A DNA stretch of 64,000 nucleotides, taken from a virus. Made by a program: the position numbers and the translations under genes. Below the pieces are notes generated by a model, which was not told where the DNA came from, ran no database searches, and saw nothing but the letters and a program-made list of their open reading frames with translations. Shown here piece after piece: positions 6,865 through 15,522 of this stretch. The first letter of the stretch is position 1. Each line of letters begins with the position of its first letter. Where the stretch lies: IMG/VR virus record IMGVR_UViG_3300042452_000282, positions 1-64,000 of that record; one strand, given 5' to 3'.

Positions 6865-7625
6865 TGAAAATAATTTTTAGGTCATTCAGGCCCTGGTTAA
6901 AAAAAGATAGCAAGTCAACTCCTGCCACAACACACTCCGTGATGCCAAAGTGGTACAAGGAGGCAGACAGATTTGCTAAGATGCCAAACGGAGATTATTT
7001 TAAAGCTCCTAAAGCGGTTTGTCCATTTCCAAAAGAAGGAACTAAGGATGATTATGGCAAGATCCCAACTTGGAAAGCTTGCCCAGCAATTATGGATGGG
7101 TTCTCAACAGGTTACGTTTTAAAAACACCATGCGACATAACATTTTTTAAAGACAGTCAGGGAAATATTGATGTTAAGGTTTCAGAATTAAACTGCAGAG
7201 ACTTCGTATCAAGAAGGCCACCCATGCCACAGTTTGAGCACCCAAAGGGTTACTACAAGTATCACTTTGCTTGGCAGCCAGATTGGGGTCTAGAGGTTCC
7301 AGAAGGATACAGCTGTATATATATGACACCAATGAATAGATTCGATCTTCCATTTTTAAATACTACTGGGATTGTAGATAACGATAAAGTTCATTTGTCT
7401 GGAACATTCCCATTTTTTGTTGTTGATGGATATGAAGGCACAATTAAAGCTGGAACCCCATATATGCAAATTATCCCATTTAAAAGAGAAGATTGGGAAA
7501 GTGAAATAGAGCTATTGTCTCAAAATGACATTTATGCTAAAATGAATGACAACATGAAAAAGTATAGGGTTCCCGACGGTGGGGTATACATAAAGAATGT
7601 CTGGTCAAGAAGAGAGTACAAGTAA
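6864..7625 (+). CDS. DUF6065-like protein, paralogue 2
   Basis: 253 residues, its ATG overlapping the stop of oxygenase A. Same signature as the 1216 protein: MPKWYK near residue 30, CPAIMDGFSTGYVLKT, TPMNRFDLPF, FPFFVVDGYEG followed by IKAGTPYMQIIPFKRE, and the closing VWSRREYK. Unknown function. It is sandwiched between oxygenases A and B with overlapping ends, so the three are surely co-expressed. No membrane segment or signal peptide is seen. The extra N-terminal part relative to paralogue 1 includes a Pro/Lys-rich loop with two Cys. Confidence 0.72.
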   Translation: MKIIFRSFRPWLKKDSKSTPATTHSVMPKWYKEADRFAKMPNGDYFKAPKAVCPFPKEGTKDDYGKIPTWKACPAIMDGFSTGYVLKTPCDITFFKDSQGNIDVKVSELNCRDFVSRRPPMPQFEHPKGYYKYHFAWQPDWGLEVPEGYSCIYMTPMNRFDLPFLNTTGIVDNDKVHLSGTFPFFVVDGYEGTIKAGTPYMQIIPFKREDWESEIELLSQNDIYAKMNDNMKKYRVPDGGVYIKNVWSRREYK

Positions 7626-8308
7626 TGCAAACATGGTCTAGCAAAGAAGAAGTGGCTACAGGAATTGTTGTTTATAGAGACGTTATAAAACCAGAAATTG
7701 ATGTTATAAATAGACTTGACAGCGTATTGGGAGAGGTTGCACCATGGGGACAATTATCTCCAGATGGCAAAAGATACCACTGGAATCCAGCTTATGTTGG
7801 ATACCAACAACTTATGCCAGACTATAGAGATTGTGTAGATTTTAAGTTTAAAAAAACAGACATAGAGGCAGATAAAAGCGAAGAGTCATTAAAGCTACAG
7901 TCTTTGTGGCAAGATGTGTATGATGCCCAAAATCCTGCAGTTGAAGATTATCGTAGAATGTTTAACATTATGCCATTAAAATATTGGGAAGCTTTTAATT
8001 TTATTAAATATGGACCAGGCCAACACTTTCAAGAACATCATGATCATGGATATTCTTATAACTGTACTGTGTCACTTGTAGCATACCCAAACGATGATTA
8101 CGAAGGTGGAGAGCTATTTTTTAGACTTCAGGGTTTAAACATAAAGCCAAAAGCTGGAGACCTGTATATATTTCCTTCTAATTTTATGTATCCTCATAGA
8201 GCTATGCCAGTAACTAGTGGAACTAAACATTCAATAGTTACAATGCTTGATTATAGCAAAAAATATCATACGCCAGATATGTATGATCCAAAGTGGGATA
8301 ATGAATAA
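7625..8308 (+). CDS. 2OG-Fe(II) dioxygenase B (prolyl-4-hydroxylase-like)
   Basis: 227 residues, TAATG overlap with the preceding gene. Iron ligands EHHDHGY (HxD) and YPHRAMPV (distal His), 2-oxoglutarate residue in GTKHSIV; signature PNDDYEGGELFF. It resembles oxygenase A along most of its length, including RDCVDFKFK, YWEAFNFIKY and IFPSNFMYPH, so A and B are recent duplicates. The shared RDCVDFKF block is not present in the other five, marking a subfamily. Confidence 0.88.
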   Translation: MQTWSSKEEVATGIVVYRDVIKPEIDVINRLDSVLGEVAPWGQLSPDGKRYHWNPAYVGYQQLMPDYRDCVDFKFKKTDIEADKSEESLKLQSLWQDVYDAQNPAVEDYRRMFNIMPLKYWEAFNFIKYGPGQHFQEHHDHGYSYNCTVSLVAYPNDDYEGGELFFRLQGLNIKPKAGDLYIFPSNFMYPHRAMPVTSGTKHSIVTMLDYSKKYHTPDMYDPKWDNE

Positions 8309-9027
8309 TGATTAATATATCGGTAGAAAAAATGCAAGGGTGTAAGTTTAAAATAGATCCAATGTCTATTAAAAGAGACTGGATGGATGTTACCTCAGAA
8401 AAGCATGCCTACAGATGTTTTCCAGTAACACAGGCCAACGTAGTAGGATGGAACTTATCCTGCACAGAAGATATAATTTTTACTTGGGATGGAATAAATG
8501 ATCAGACAGACCAGCATGTAAAGATAACTAAACCTGCTGATGCTTACTCTGGACGAGGACAGTCTACAATAAGTCTAAATACAGGTATGGTTTTTAGGAC
8601 AGACCCAGATGTTAGTATATGGACAATAAATCCAGTAAATTATTTTAATGAAGATTTTGAAACAATGTCTAATTTAATGAGCACATCTTTTTATGATAAT
8701 CCATTGCCTTTAGCAATCAAAGCTAAAAAGGCAAATGTAGAAACTGTAATCAAGGCTGGTACTCCAATAGCTACAATAATTCCAATATCTTTGAGTAACT
8801 TAAACAATTCAGTTATAGAGATTGTTCAGTATAGAGATGATGACAGGTCTAGACACAATGCTAATATGTCTTATGGAGAAGCCGCACAGGTTATAAATTC
8901 TTCTGGAAACTGGACGGATTGGTATAGAGACGCTGTAGATGAGAACGGTAATTCTTTAGGTTCTCATGAAACTAAGACTTTGAGGTTATCTGTAAATGAT
9001 AATACTGCTTCTAATGGAATGGTATAA
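8308..9027 (+). CDS. DUF6065-like protein, paralogue 3 (divergent)
   Basis: 239 residues, TAATG overlap with oxygenase B. It shows the classic-looking DUF6065 pattern: YRCFPVTQANVVGWNLSC near the start, a central RTDPDVSIWTINPVNYF, and IKAGTPIATIIP in the second half. It differs from paralogues 1 and 2 in lacking the N-terminal W-K motif. Unknown function. Placed directly between oxygenases B and C. Confidence 0.7.
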   Translation: MINISVEKMQGCKFKIDPMSIKRDWMDVTSEKHAYRCFPVTQANVVGWNLSCTEDIIFTWDGINDQTDQHVKITKPADAYSGRGQSTISLNTGMVFRTDPDVSIWTINPVNYFNEDFETMSNLMSTSFYDNPLPLAIKAKKANVETVIKAGTPIATIIPISLSNLNNSVIEIVQYRDDDRSRHNANMSYGEAAQVINSSGNWTDWYRDAVDENGNSLGSHETKTLRLSVNDNTASNGMV

Positions 9028-9028
9028 T
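9020..9028 (+). promoter_or_regulatory. extended -10 promoter for near-leaderless start at 9034
   Basis: TGGTATAAT overlaps the preceding stop codon; the hexamer ends 5 bases before ATG 9034. It may re-initiate transcription of the second half of the oxygenase cluster. Confidence 0.4.
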
Positions 9029-9033
9029 TAAGT

Positions 9034-9762
9034 ATGGAAATTGTAAACAAAGACATACACTTACACGCACCGAAATCAATAACCCCATCTGGATTTTTTG
9101 GGTACAGCAAGGATATGATTGTTGAACTAGAAAATTTTATGACTGAAGATGAGATAAACTTCCTTGAGTCAGCTGCTAAAAAGATTACAATTTGGGACTA
9201 CACAGAAGATCATGTAAATGAAAATGGAACAGTTATATATGATTCAAGTTATTGGAAAGACAGAGTTTGTAGTGCTCCATCTTTAAACAAAAATGATCCA
9301 AACATTGTTCCAGTTATAGTTGGACTCTTTCAAAGACTACAGCCAATCATAGAAGATTTTTATAAGGTAAAAGCTCAGCCAACTGGGCAGACAATCGTTA
9401 GGTGGCTACCTGGTCAATTCCAAAGACCACACGCAGACAAAGAATTACATGAAGGGCCAGATGCTGGATTGTCCAATGATTTTCCATGGTATGATTTAGC
9501 TAGCTTGTTTTATTTAAATGATGATTATGAAGGCGGAGAGTTATATTTCCCTAATCAAGGAATTCAATTTAAGCCTAAAAGAGGTGCTGCCTACTTTTTC
9601 CCTGGAGATATGAATTATATTCACGGTGTAACAGAAATAAAAGGTAGCATAAGATATACAGTTCCATTCTTTTGGACTATATTAGAACATACTGGAGAAG
9701 TTAAGCCAGAACCTGATAAGAAGTACTATAGGGTTTTAATAGATGGAGATAAGAATGTATAG
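9034..9762 (+). CDS. 2OG-Fe(II) dioxygenase C (prolyl-4-hydroxylase-like)
   Basis: 242 residues. Iron ligands RPHADKE (HxD) and YIHGVTE (distal His); 2-oxoglutarate Arg in SIRYTV; signature LNDDYEGGELYF with QFKPKRGAAYFFPG. The middle has RWLPGQFQRPHAD, the usual strand before the metal site. It differs from A and B in the N-terminal half, with NFMTEDEINFLES like the classic P4H start. Substrate unknown. Confidence 0.88.
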   Translation: MEIVNKDIHLHAPKSITPSGFFGYSKDMIVELENFMTEDEINFLESAAKKITIWDYTEDHVNENGTVIYDSSYWKDRVCSAPSLNKNDPNIVPVIVGLFQRLQPIIEDFYKVKAQPTGQTIVRWLPGQFQRPHADKELHEGPDAGLSNDFPWYDLASLFYLNDDYEGGELYFPNQGIQFKPKRGAAYFFPGDMNYIHGVTEIKGSIRYTVPFFWTILEHTGEVKPEPDKKYYRVLIDGDKNV

Positions 9763-10654
9763 CGAAGAAATATATCCATATATTATAGTTTATAACGGCG
9801 TATTAGAAGATGTTGACAAGATGTATAGGATAGCTAAAGATATTGGAAGTTCAGAAACAGGAATATTTGAAGACTGGAAACCATGGTACGAATTTGGAGA
9901 AAAAGTAGAAAAGTTCGGAATAAATTTTAACAAATCCGATAGAGAAATGAAGTTTGCCTGGGATCATGAAGAGCCTACAACCGATAAGGGAAGAGATCAA
10001 AAATATTTTATTTGTGAGCTAGTTAAAGGTTTTCATAAAGTAAATAATGATTTTATTAATAGGTTTAACCTAGATGTTGATCCTACTCATGTCTCTAATC
10101 CAGTAAACTCCTTGTACTCAGAAACTTATAACTCTGAGCAATCTGTAGTTTCTGAGATAAGCACCTGGAGATGGACTGGTCCAAGCCTATGCAAGTATTT
10201 TGATGATGCAGGAAAAGGACACCCATTGGCAATGAATTATCATTCTGACTTTATTAGAGAGCCTATTAAGACCCCAGGATATAAATTTGCAATTACAACT
10301 ACTACATACCTAAACGACGACTATGATGGCGGAGAAGTTGAATTTATTATTAATAATAAAATATTTTCTTACAAGCCTAAAGCTGGAGACTTTTTAGTTT
10401 TTCCTTCAGGGCACCCAGAAATTCTTACAGAAGATGGAAAGGTATACCTACACGGAGTTACAAATAACTTAAACGGAGAAAAGCTTTTTACTAGAATGTA
10501 TTGGCAAAAGTATGACCTTGGCGATAAAGAATGGTTTGAGAATGAAGAGAAGTATGGCAGAGATAAGTGGATATCAATGCAAGGTGAAATAATGTCAGAG
10601 TACCAGGAAAAGGTACAAAAGAAAAACCTAGATGGATTAGTGAGGATAAAATGA
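9755..10654 (+). CDS. 2OG-Fe(II) dioxygenase D (prolyl-4-hydroxylase-like)
   Basis: 299 residues from ATG 9755, chosen because GGAGA stands just upstream; it overlaps oxygenase C by 8 bases. Iron ligands NYHSDFI (HxD) and YLHGVTN (distal His); basic residues for 2-oxoglutarate in GEKLFTRMYW; signature LNDDYDGGEVEF. It is the largest of the seven, with a longer N-terminal half and a charged C-terminal extension (KEWFENEEKYGRDKW). Co-translated with oxygenase E through an ATGA overlap. Confidence 0.87.
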   Translation: MYSEEIYPYIIVYNGVLEDVDKMYRIAKDIGSSETGIFEDWKPWYEFGEKVEKFGINFNKSDREMKFAWDHEEPTTDKGRDQKYFICELVKGFHKVNNDFINRFNLDVDPTHVSNPVNSLYSETYNSEQSVVSEISTWRWTGPSLCKYFDDAGKGHPLAMNYHSDFIREPIKTPGYKFAITTTTYLNDDYDGGEVEFIINNKIFSYKPKAGDFLVFPSGHPEILTEDGKVYLHGVTNNLNGEKLFTRMYWQKYDLGDKEWFENEEKYGRDKWISMQGEIMSEYQEKVQKKNLDGLVRIK

Positions 10655-11394
10655 ATTTAAATAATCAAAATAGATTGACTAAGGACATAGTCCTTTATGA
10701 AAACTTTTTAACTGAAGAGCAGTGCGCTGCTTTAATAAAAGTTTTAGACAAGCAGGCTGAAACAGAAAAACTATCATGGACTCCAATTTCTTTTTATGAA
10801 TCTTACTCATCAGTTTTGCCACAAGATGGAGATCCAGAGATAGAAGAGTTTGGCTTGGAGTCAGACATATTTTCTCAAATTAGATCTGGAATTATAGATG
10901 CTGTTGCTTCAGTTCATGGACTAGATCCTAAAAAGGTAGTTCAAATTGGATACCATACTCAAAAGTGGGAGCCTGGAGCATATGCAAGAATACATTCAGA
11001 CAACACAGATGAAAAAGGAAACACTGGGCCATTTGCAAGAAGTAGATACGCAGCCTTCTTATATTTGAATGATAATTTTGAGGGTGGTATGCTTAAGTTT
11101 CCATCACAAGATATTAGCATACAGCCTAAGACTGGATTGTTAGCTGCATTTGATGGCGGATTTAATAACATGCATGAAGTAAGTATGATAACTTCAGGAG
11201 TTAGATACACTCTAGGGTCTTTCTGGGACGATAGAGAAGAATCAGATTATCCACAAGAAGTCAGAGATGCTTGGGCAGAAGAAATGCAGAAGATTAGAGA
11301 TCAGCAAGCAGTAGAAAAGGCGGAGTGGCAAGATCTTCTTAAAGAAGGTTATAAGATTGATCCAAATGGTAAGAAATATAAAATAGGAGATTGA
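10651..11394 (+). CDS. 2OG-Fe(II) dioxygenase E (prolyl-4-hydroxylase-like)
   Basis: 247 residues, ATGA overlap with oxygenase D. Iron ligands RIHSDNTD (HxD) and NMHEVSM (distal His); Arg in GVRYTLGSFW; signature LNDNFEGGMLKF, slightly altered from DDYEGGE. The N-terminus, YENFLTEEQCAALIKVLD, is the common P4H helix. It carries a charged helical tail after the catalytic core (WAEEMQKIRDQQAVEKAEW), possibly a coiled coil for partner binding. Confidence 0.87.
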   Translation: MNLNNQNRLTKDIVLYENFLTEEQCAALIKVLDKQAETEKLSWTPISFYESYSSVLPQDGDPEIEEFGLESDIFSQIRSGIIDAVASVHGLDPKKVVQIGYHTQKWEPGAYARIHSDNTDEKGNTGPFARSRYAAFLYLNDNFEGGMLKFPSQDISIQPKTGLLAAFDGGFNNMHEVSMITSGVRYTLGSFWDDREESDYPQEVRDAWAEEMQKIRDQQAVEKAEWQDLLKEGYKIDPNGKKYKIGD

Positions 11395-11395
11395 C

Positions 11396-12094
11396 ATGGA
11401 AAAAGAAATATTAGAAGAAAATGTTTACTATTACAAGAACGTAATACCAGATCCAAAAAAGTTTGTGGAGATGATTGATTCCACAGAAAATGAGGAATGG
11501 GGTAATTCAGTTACTAAATGGAATGAGTGGACAGCCTGTAGTGGAGAGATGTATCTTTACGGAGCTCAAAAAACTGTAAACCCATCTGATGAAGAGAGAG
11601 TAATTAAAACAACAGACAATAAGGCTGGATACATTTATAACACCATCATGGATGCCTTCTATGCCGTTTGTAAAGATTATGCGGAAGCTCACGGAGACAA
11701 CGAAACTCCCATCAATTTCCCATTATTTGATATTAAGAAGTATAGCCCAGGAACCTACATGGGAGCACACTTTGATCAGCAAGAAGGAGACACTAGATTA
11801 AAGTACTCACTTGTGTTTTATTTAAACGATGATTACGAGGGTGGAGAACTTTCATTTACCATTGAATCTCCAGACGCACCAATCATACAGGGCAAGCCAG
11901 AAGAAGATTTTGCCGTAGCAAAAGATGGAAACAGAGTTACTATAGCCATTAAGCCAGAGGCAGGGAGCGTTATTATATTCCCATCATCTCCACCATATCA
12001 TCACACCGCACACTTAGTTAAGAGCGGATTTAAGTATATGGTACCACTTCATTGGTATAGAACCATGGAGCCAGTAAATAATCCAACGATGTAA
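11396..12094 (+). CDS. 2OG-Fe(II) dioxygenase F (prolyl-4-hydroxylase-like)
   Basis: 232 residues. Iron ligands GAHFDQQEGD (HxD) and HHTAHLVKSG (distal His); Lys in GFKYMVPLHW; signature LNDDYEGGELSF. An insert between the signature and the next strand (about 25 residues with KPEEDFAVAKDGNR) is not seen in A, B or C. It starts one base after the stop of oxygenase E and ends three bases before the SDR gene. Confidence 0.87.
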   Translation: MEKEILEENVYYYKNVIPDPKKFVEMIDSTENEEWGNSVTKWNEWTACSGEMYLYGAQKTVNPSDEERVIKTTDNKAGYIYNTIMDAFYAVCKDYAEAHGDNETPINFPLFDIKKYSPGTYMGAHFDQQEGDTRLKYSLVFYLNDDYEGGELSFTIESPDAPIIQGKPEEDFAVAKDGNRVTIAIKPEAGSVIIFPSSPPYHHTAHLVKSGFKYMVPLHWYRTMEPVNNPTM

Positions 12095-12096
12095 AT

Positions 12097-12765
12097 ATGA
12101 AAACCGCCATAGTTACTGGAGCTAGCAAGGGCGTAGGTTACGAAACAGTAAAAGTTTTATCCCAAAATGGGTACAAAGTTATTGCTGTGTCACGTAATTT
12201 ATCTAAGTTGGCAGAGATTGCTTCTGACAACATAGAGACATACAGCTTAGACATTACTGATGAAAAAGCCATCAAGGCATTCTACGATAAATATAAAGAT
12301 ATAACTTTAGATCTATTAGTAAATAATGCTGGCGGTGGAGCAGGGCCAACATATCTAATAAACGAAACTATGGAAAACTTTAGAAGAGCGTATGATATCA
12401 ATGTTTCTGGACCAATGTATTTGTCTCAATTGTTTGTACCAGCAATGAAAAATTCTGAATCTCCGACTATTGTTTTTGTCACTTCCTTGTGTGGAAAAGT
12501 ACCATACCGTGGAAGCGGAAATTATTCAAATGCTAAACGTGGAGAAATGGGATTAATAGACACTATGAGAATGGAATTCCCAGCATATGGAATTAAGGTT
12601 ACGGAAGTGTGCCCAGGAACAATAGACACACAGTTAGAGAAAAAGGATAACGCTTTAACTGCTGCAGATATGGCTGAAACAATTAGATGGGTAGGATCTT
12701 TACCTAGTCATGTAAATATAAACCATATAGAGATAAGTCACATAAATAATAATAAATATAATTAG
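12097..12765 (+). CDS. short-chain dehydrogenase/reductase
   Basis: 222 residues, classical SDR. The cofactor loop is TGASKGVG near the N-terminus, then NNAGGGAG, the serine of FVTSLCGKV, and the catalytic YxxxK in NYSNAKRG. CPGTIDTQ follows the active site. It is NAD(P)H-dependent and acts on an alcohol/ketone pair. It is embedded in the oxygenase series, so it could oxidise or reduce a hydroxylated product, but this is inferred from position only. The C-terminal region after GTIDT is short, and the usual substrate-binding helices are reduced. Confidence 0.9.
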   Translation: MKTAIVTGASKGVGYETVKVLSQNGYKVIAVSRNLSKLAEIASDNIETYSLDITDEKAIKAFYDKYKDITLDLLVNNAGGGAGPTYLINETMENFRRAYDINVSGPMYLSQLFVPAMKNSESPTIVFVTSLCGKVPYRGSGNYSNAKRGEMGLIDTMRMEFPAYGIKVTEVCPGTIDTQLEKKDNALTAADMAETIRWVGSLPSHVNINHIEISHINNNKYN

Positions 12766-12771
12766 GAATTT

Positions 12772-13338
12772 ATGAAGATAAACAAGATATACGATGATGT
12801 TTATGAGGTAGAAAATTTCCTAACAGACTCAGAATTTGAAGAAGTAAAAAAAATTATAAACAGTTTTTCTGAAGAAGACTGGAATAATGAAGAGATGAGA
12901 GTTAAAAATCAAATTCCCGATTTCTGGTTTGGCAAACAGATAGTCTTTGAAGAAGAAAATGTATTCTCAAGAGCAAATAAAAAAATGGAATCCTTATTTA
13001 AATCTTATTCGTATTATCCTACTGGTATGATTTTACAAAGGTATAAAAAGGGAGATTTTATACAGCATCATGCTGATCAGTGGAGAACTGATATAGACTA
13101 TTATATTGGGTATGGACTGTGTCTATATTTTAACGATGACTATGAGGGTGGAGAATTGGACTACCCTGATCTAGGAATTACTATAAAGCCAAAAGCTAAT
13201 TCGCTATTTATACATGGAGGACATATAGTTCACGGCTCACTTCCAGTTTTAAGTGACGATATAAGATATTTCACCACTGTATTTGTTAGAGGCACAACAG
13301 AGCTTCCTACTAAACTAAACCCAGAACTGTTTGCCTGA
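12772..13338 (+). CDS. 2OG-Fe(II) dioxygenase G (prolyl-4-hydroxylase-like)
   Basis: 188 residues, the shortest of the set, AGGA ribosome-binding site. Iron ligands QHHADQW (HxD) and VHGSLPV (distal His); Arg in DIRYFTTV; signature FNDDYEGGELDYPD with TIKPKANSLFIHGG. N-terminus YEVENFLTDSEFEEVKKI. It closes the oxygenase cluster and precedes the LamG-like virion protein. Confidence 0.88.
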   Translation: MKINKIYDDVYEVENFLTDSEFEEVKKIINSFSEEDWNNEEMRVKNQIPDFWFGKQIVFEEENVFSRANKKMESLFKSYSYYPTGMILQRYKKGDFIQHHADQWRTDIDYYIGYGLCLYFNDDYEGGELDYPDLGITIKPKANSLFIHGGHIVHGSLPVLSDDIRYFTTVFVRGTTELPTKLNPELFA

Positions 13339-13344
13339 TATAAT
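13336..13344 (+). promoter_or_regulatory. extended -10 promoter for leaderless start at 13351
   Basis: TGATATAAT with the hexamer ending 6 bases before ATG 13351, and no Shine-Dalgarno. The promoter lies at the junction between the accessory block and the virion genes. Confidence 0.55.
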
Positions 13345-13350
13345 AAAATC

Positions 13351-15114
13351 ATGTCATACTATAGTGCGATATTAAAAGATTCTCCAGTCGGATTTTGGAA
13401 ACTGGATGAGTCATCTGGAACCATAGCTTACGATTCCTCTGGATGTGGAAACAATGCTACGTACTCTGGAACTATAAACCTAGTAGATATTCCTTTAGTA
13501 CCAAATGGGGCACATTCTAATAAAATAACAAACACAAATACAATATCTTTTCCAATAACAAAAGATTTTTCTGGTCAAACTGGAGTAGGCGGATTTGGGA
13601 TTGAAAAAACAGAAGATAATGATTTCTCATTAGAAATTTGGTTTCATCCTAAAAACATTACTACATTAACTCCTATATTTGCGGATCAAAATGGGGTAGG
13701 AATATATTGGGAAAAAGGAAACATTGTATTTAAGTTAGAAAATGAAAGAGTAGATTACGGCGTTCCATATAGGGATAAAGCATTTCATGTTGTTGCAGTA
13801 TATGAAATAAATTCTCTTAAGCTATATGTTGATTCAGAATTAGTTGCATCTAAATATGTAGGAGGTGTGACATTTACAAATCCGTCTCTTGAGATCGAAA
13901 GCGGCCCAGCAAACACATCAGAATATTTTTTAATAGATGCTCCAGCAATATACAGGTATGCTCTTAATATTAACAAAATACAATCTCATTATCAACATAT
14001 TCCAATAAATACAAATGTTCAAATAGTTAAAAGTAATTTTGGACAACTATTTAAATCTACCCTACAGCATCAAGACCAGCCAGATCAATTTTCCTGGCCA
14101 GCTTATATACCATTTACACTTTTTGAAAATGACAATATTGGTTTTAGAAGAGAAAAAAATAGTCTGTATTTAAAGGGAGCTTCAGGATCTTACTTAGAAA
14201 CTTCGATTGCTCCACTTCCATATAAAGACTATGTTTCTTCAAAAATAGAATGGTTTGGAACTGAAGGTATTTCTGTGTATTCTTCATTAGATTATGATGG
14301 TGAAAATACAGTATGGGAAGAATGCACCAACGGATCTGTAATACCAGGTATAGAATTAGGCGAAACATTCTTAAATGAAAAACAAATATACTTTAAGGTA
14401 GTGTTTGAAACACATGATATAAACACACATGTTCCAGAAATATACTATATGGGCGCATATCTTTATGAAGACAAAAAATTATTTTCTCATAACGGAAGAT
14501 CATTTATTTCGGTATCTCAACCTTCTTCTGGATCTAATTGGGATGTAGATTTTTCAAACAGAGAGTATCAGATAATATCGAGAAACTATGACAACGGCAT
14601 AAGACCTTTAGGCGCTGGGTTCTATTTGGAAACCATAGATGATATAAGATCTTTAGAGCTATTTATTGTCCCAGAATCTTTATCATCTGGATATCTATTT
14701 TATAATGAAACTGGCGGACAGGAGTATAGCTTGTCTTGGGCGGCAGGAGGAGTATTATCCAAATCAAATATATCAGGGCTATACATAAATGGACAAGACG
14801 TTTCTTCTATTACAAATATATCACAGTATATAAATATAGGAGAGCCAAATTATATTATGATCAAAACACCCTCAGCCATAACTGGTCAGATTTGGTTTAA
14901 TACAAAGTCAGATAATGGTGTCAGGTCTGGGTCCTTGCCAAATAATCTATATAACATAATAGCAATTTATGAAGACCCAAATGTAAATCATTTAACTAAT
15001 TATAATTTCTATATAGGGGATGAGGTGTTGGTAGCAGATGATTCTGCCTTCACACTGACAGATCTTGGGCCTAAGACCTATGATTTTGACTGGGTGGTTT
15101 TAGATAACGCATAG
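13351..15114 (+). CDS. LamG/concanavalin-like virion protein
   Basis: 587 residues. The N-terminal 215 or so show a LamG-like jelly-roll: GFWKLDESSGTIAYDSSG, then FSLEIWFHPKN, HVVAVYEINSLKLYVDSELV and a closing IDAPAIYRYALN. Such domains bind sugars and are common in phage tail or capsid decorations. The remaining 370 residues are beta-rich with no motif I recognise. The gene precedes the portal gene, so a virion-surface or adsorption role is likely. Probably leaderless. Confidence 0.7.
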   Translation: MSYYSAILKDSPVGFWKLDESSGTIAYDSSGCGNNATYSGTINLVDIPLVPNGAHSNKITNTNTISFPITKDFSGQTGVGGFGIEKTEDNDFSLEIWFHPKNITTLTPIFADQNGVGIYWEKGNIVFKLENERVDYGVPYRDKAFHVVAVYEINSLKLYVDSELVASKYVGGVTFTNPSLEIESGPANTSEYFLIDAPAIYRYALNINKIQSHYQHIPINTNVQIVKSNFGQLFKSTLQHQDQPDQFSWPAYIPFTLFENDNIGFRREKNSLYLKGASGSYLETSIAPLPYKDYVSSKIEWFGTEGISVYSSLDYDGENTVWEECTNGSVIPGIELGETFLNEKQIYFKVVFETHDINTHVPEIYYMGAYLYEDKKLFSHNGRSFISVSQPSSGSNWDVDFSNREYQIISRNYDNGIRPLGAGFYLETIDDIRSLELFIVPESLSSGYLFYNETGGQEYSLSWAAGGVLSKSNISGLYINGQDVSSITNISQYINIGEPNYIMIKTPSAITGQIWFNTKSDNGVRSGSLPNNLYNIIAIYEDPNVNHLTNYNFYIGDEVLVADDSAFTLTDLGPKTYDFDWVVLDNA

Positions 15115-15140
15115 TTTTGTCATTTAAGTTGACAAAAAGC

Positions 15141-15169
15141 TGGACTTGAGGCATTGAAAGTGGTAAAAT
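15141..15169 (+). promoter_or_regulatory. promoter for near-leaderless start at 15178
   Basis: TGGACT, 17-base spacer, TAAAAT preceded by TGG. The hexamer ends 8 bases before ATG 15178, and no ribosome-binding site is visible. A TTGACA at 15129-15134 is also present but is not well spaced for this -10. Confidence 0.45.
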
Positions 15170-15177
15170 AATTACCT

Positions 15178-15522
15178 ATGGATATTAAAAAGACAAACGC
15201 TAAATTTAAAGAAAATGAAACCAGGCTTGGAGTGTATGTCTGGGAAATGCCTGATGGTCGATGGATCGGCGATGACGAAGGCAACTTTCTTTCTATAGCC
15301 TCCATGAAAGATAACAGAGATAGAATAAATTTATTAGCCAAGGCGGTAAGAGGATATGGAATTTCCGAGGGCAACCCGAAGTTCCTTGAAGGAAGCAGAC
15401 AAATTGATGATGAAGAGTTTGAGTATCAAAAACAAAGACTGAGATGGGGACTTACTCCAGATCCTCTGGATATAGGTGTTCACAAAGATGAAATGGCTAA
15501 ATTGAGGAAGGGCAACAAATGA
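15178..15522 (+). CDS. conserved small protein upstream of portal
   Basis: 114 residues, unknown function. Soluble and charged, with GVYVWEMPDGRWIGDDEGNF and a later QKQRLRWGLTPDPLDIG. It ends in an ATGA overlap with the portal gene, so the two are translationally coupled. Similar short genes stand ahead of portal genes in other phages, but no role is known to me. Confidence 0.65.
   Translation: MDIKKTNAKFKENETRLGVYVWEMPDGRWIGDDEGNFLSIASMKDNRDRINLLAKAVRGYGISEGNPKFLEGSRQIDDEEFEYQKQRLRWGLTPDPLDIGVHKDEMAKLRKGNK

Noticed and set aside
15129-15134. TTGACA as the -35 of the 15178 promoter
   Set aside because: Its distance to the TAAAAT at 15164 is 29 bases, too long; TGGACT at 15141 gives 17.
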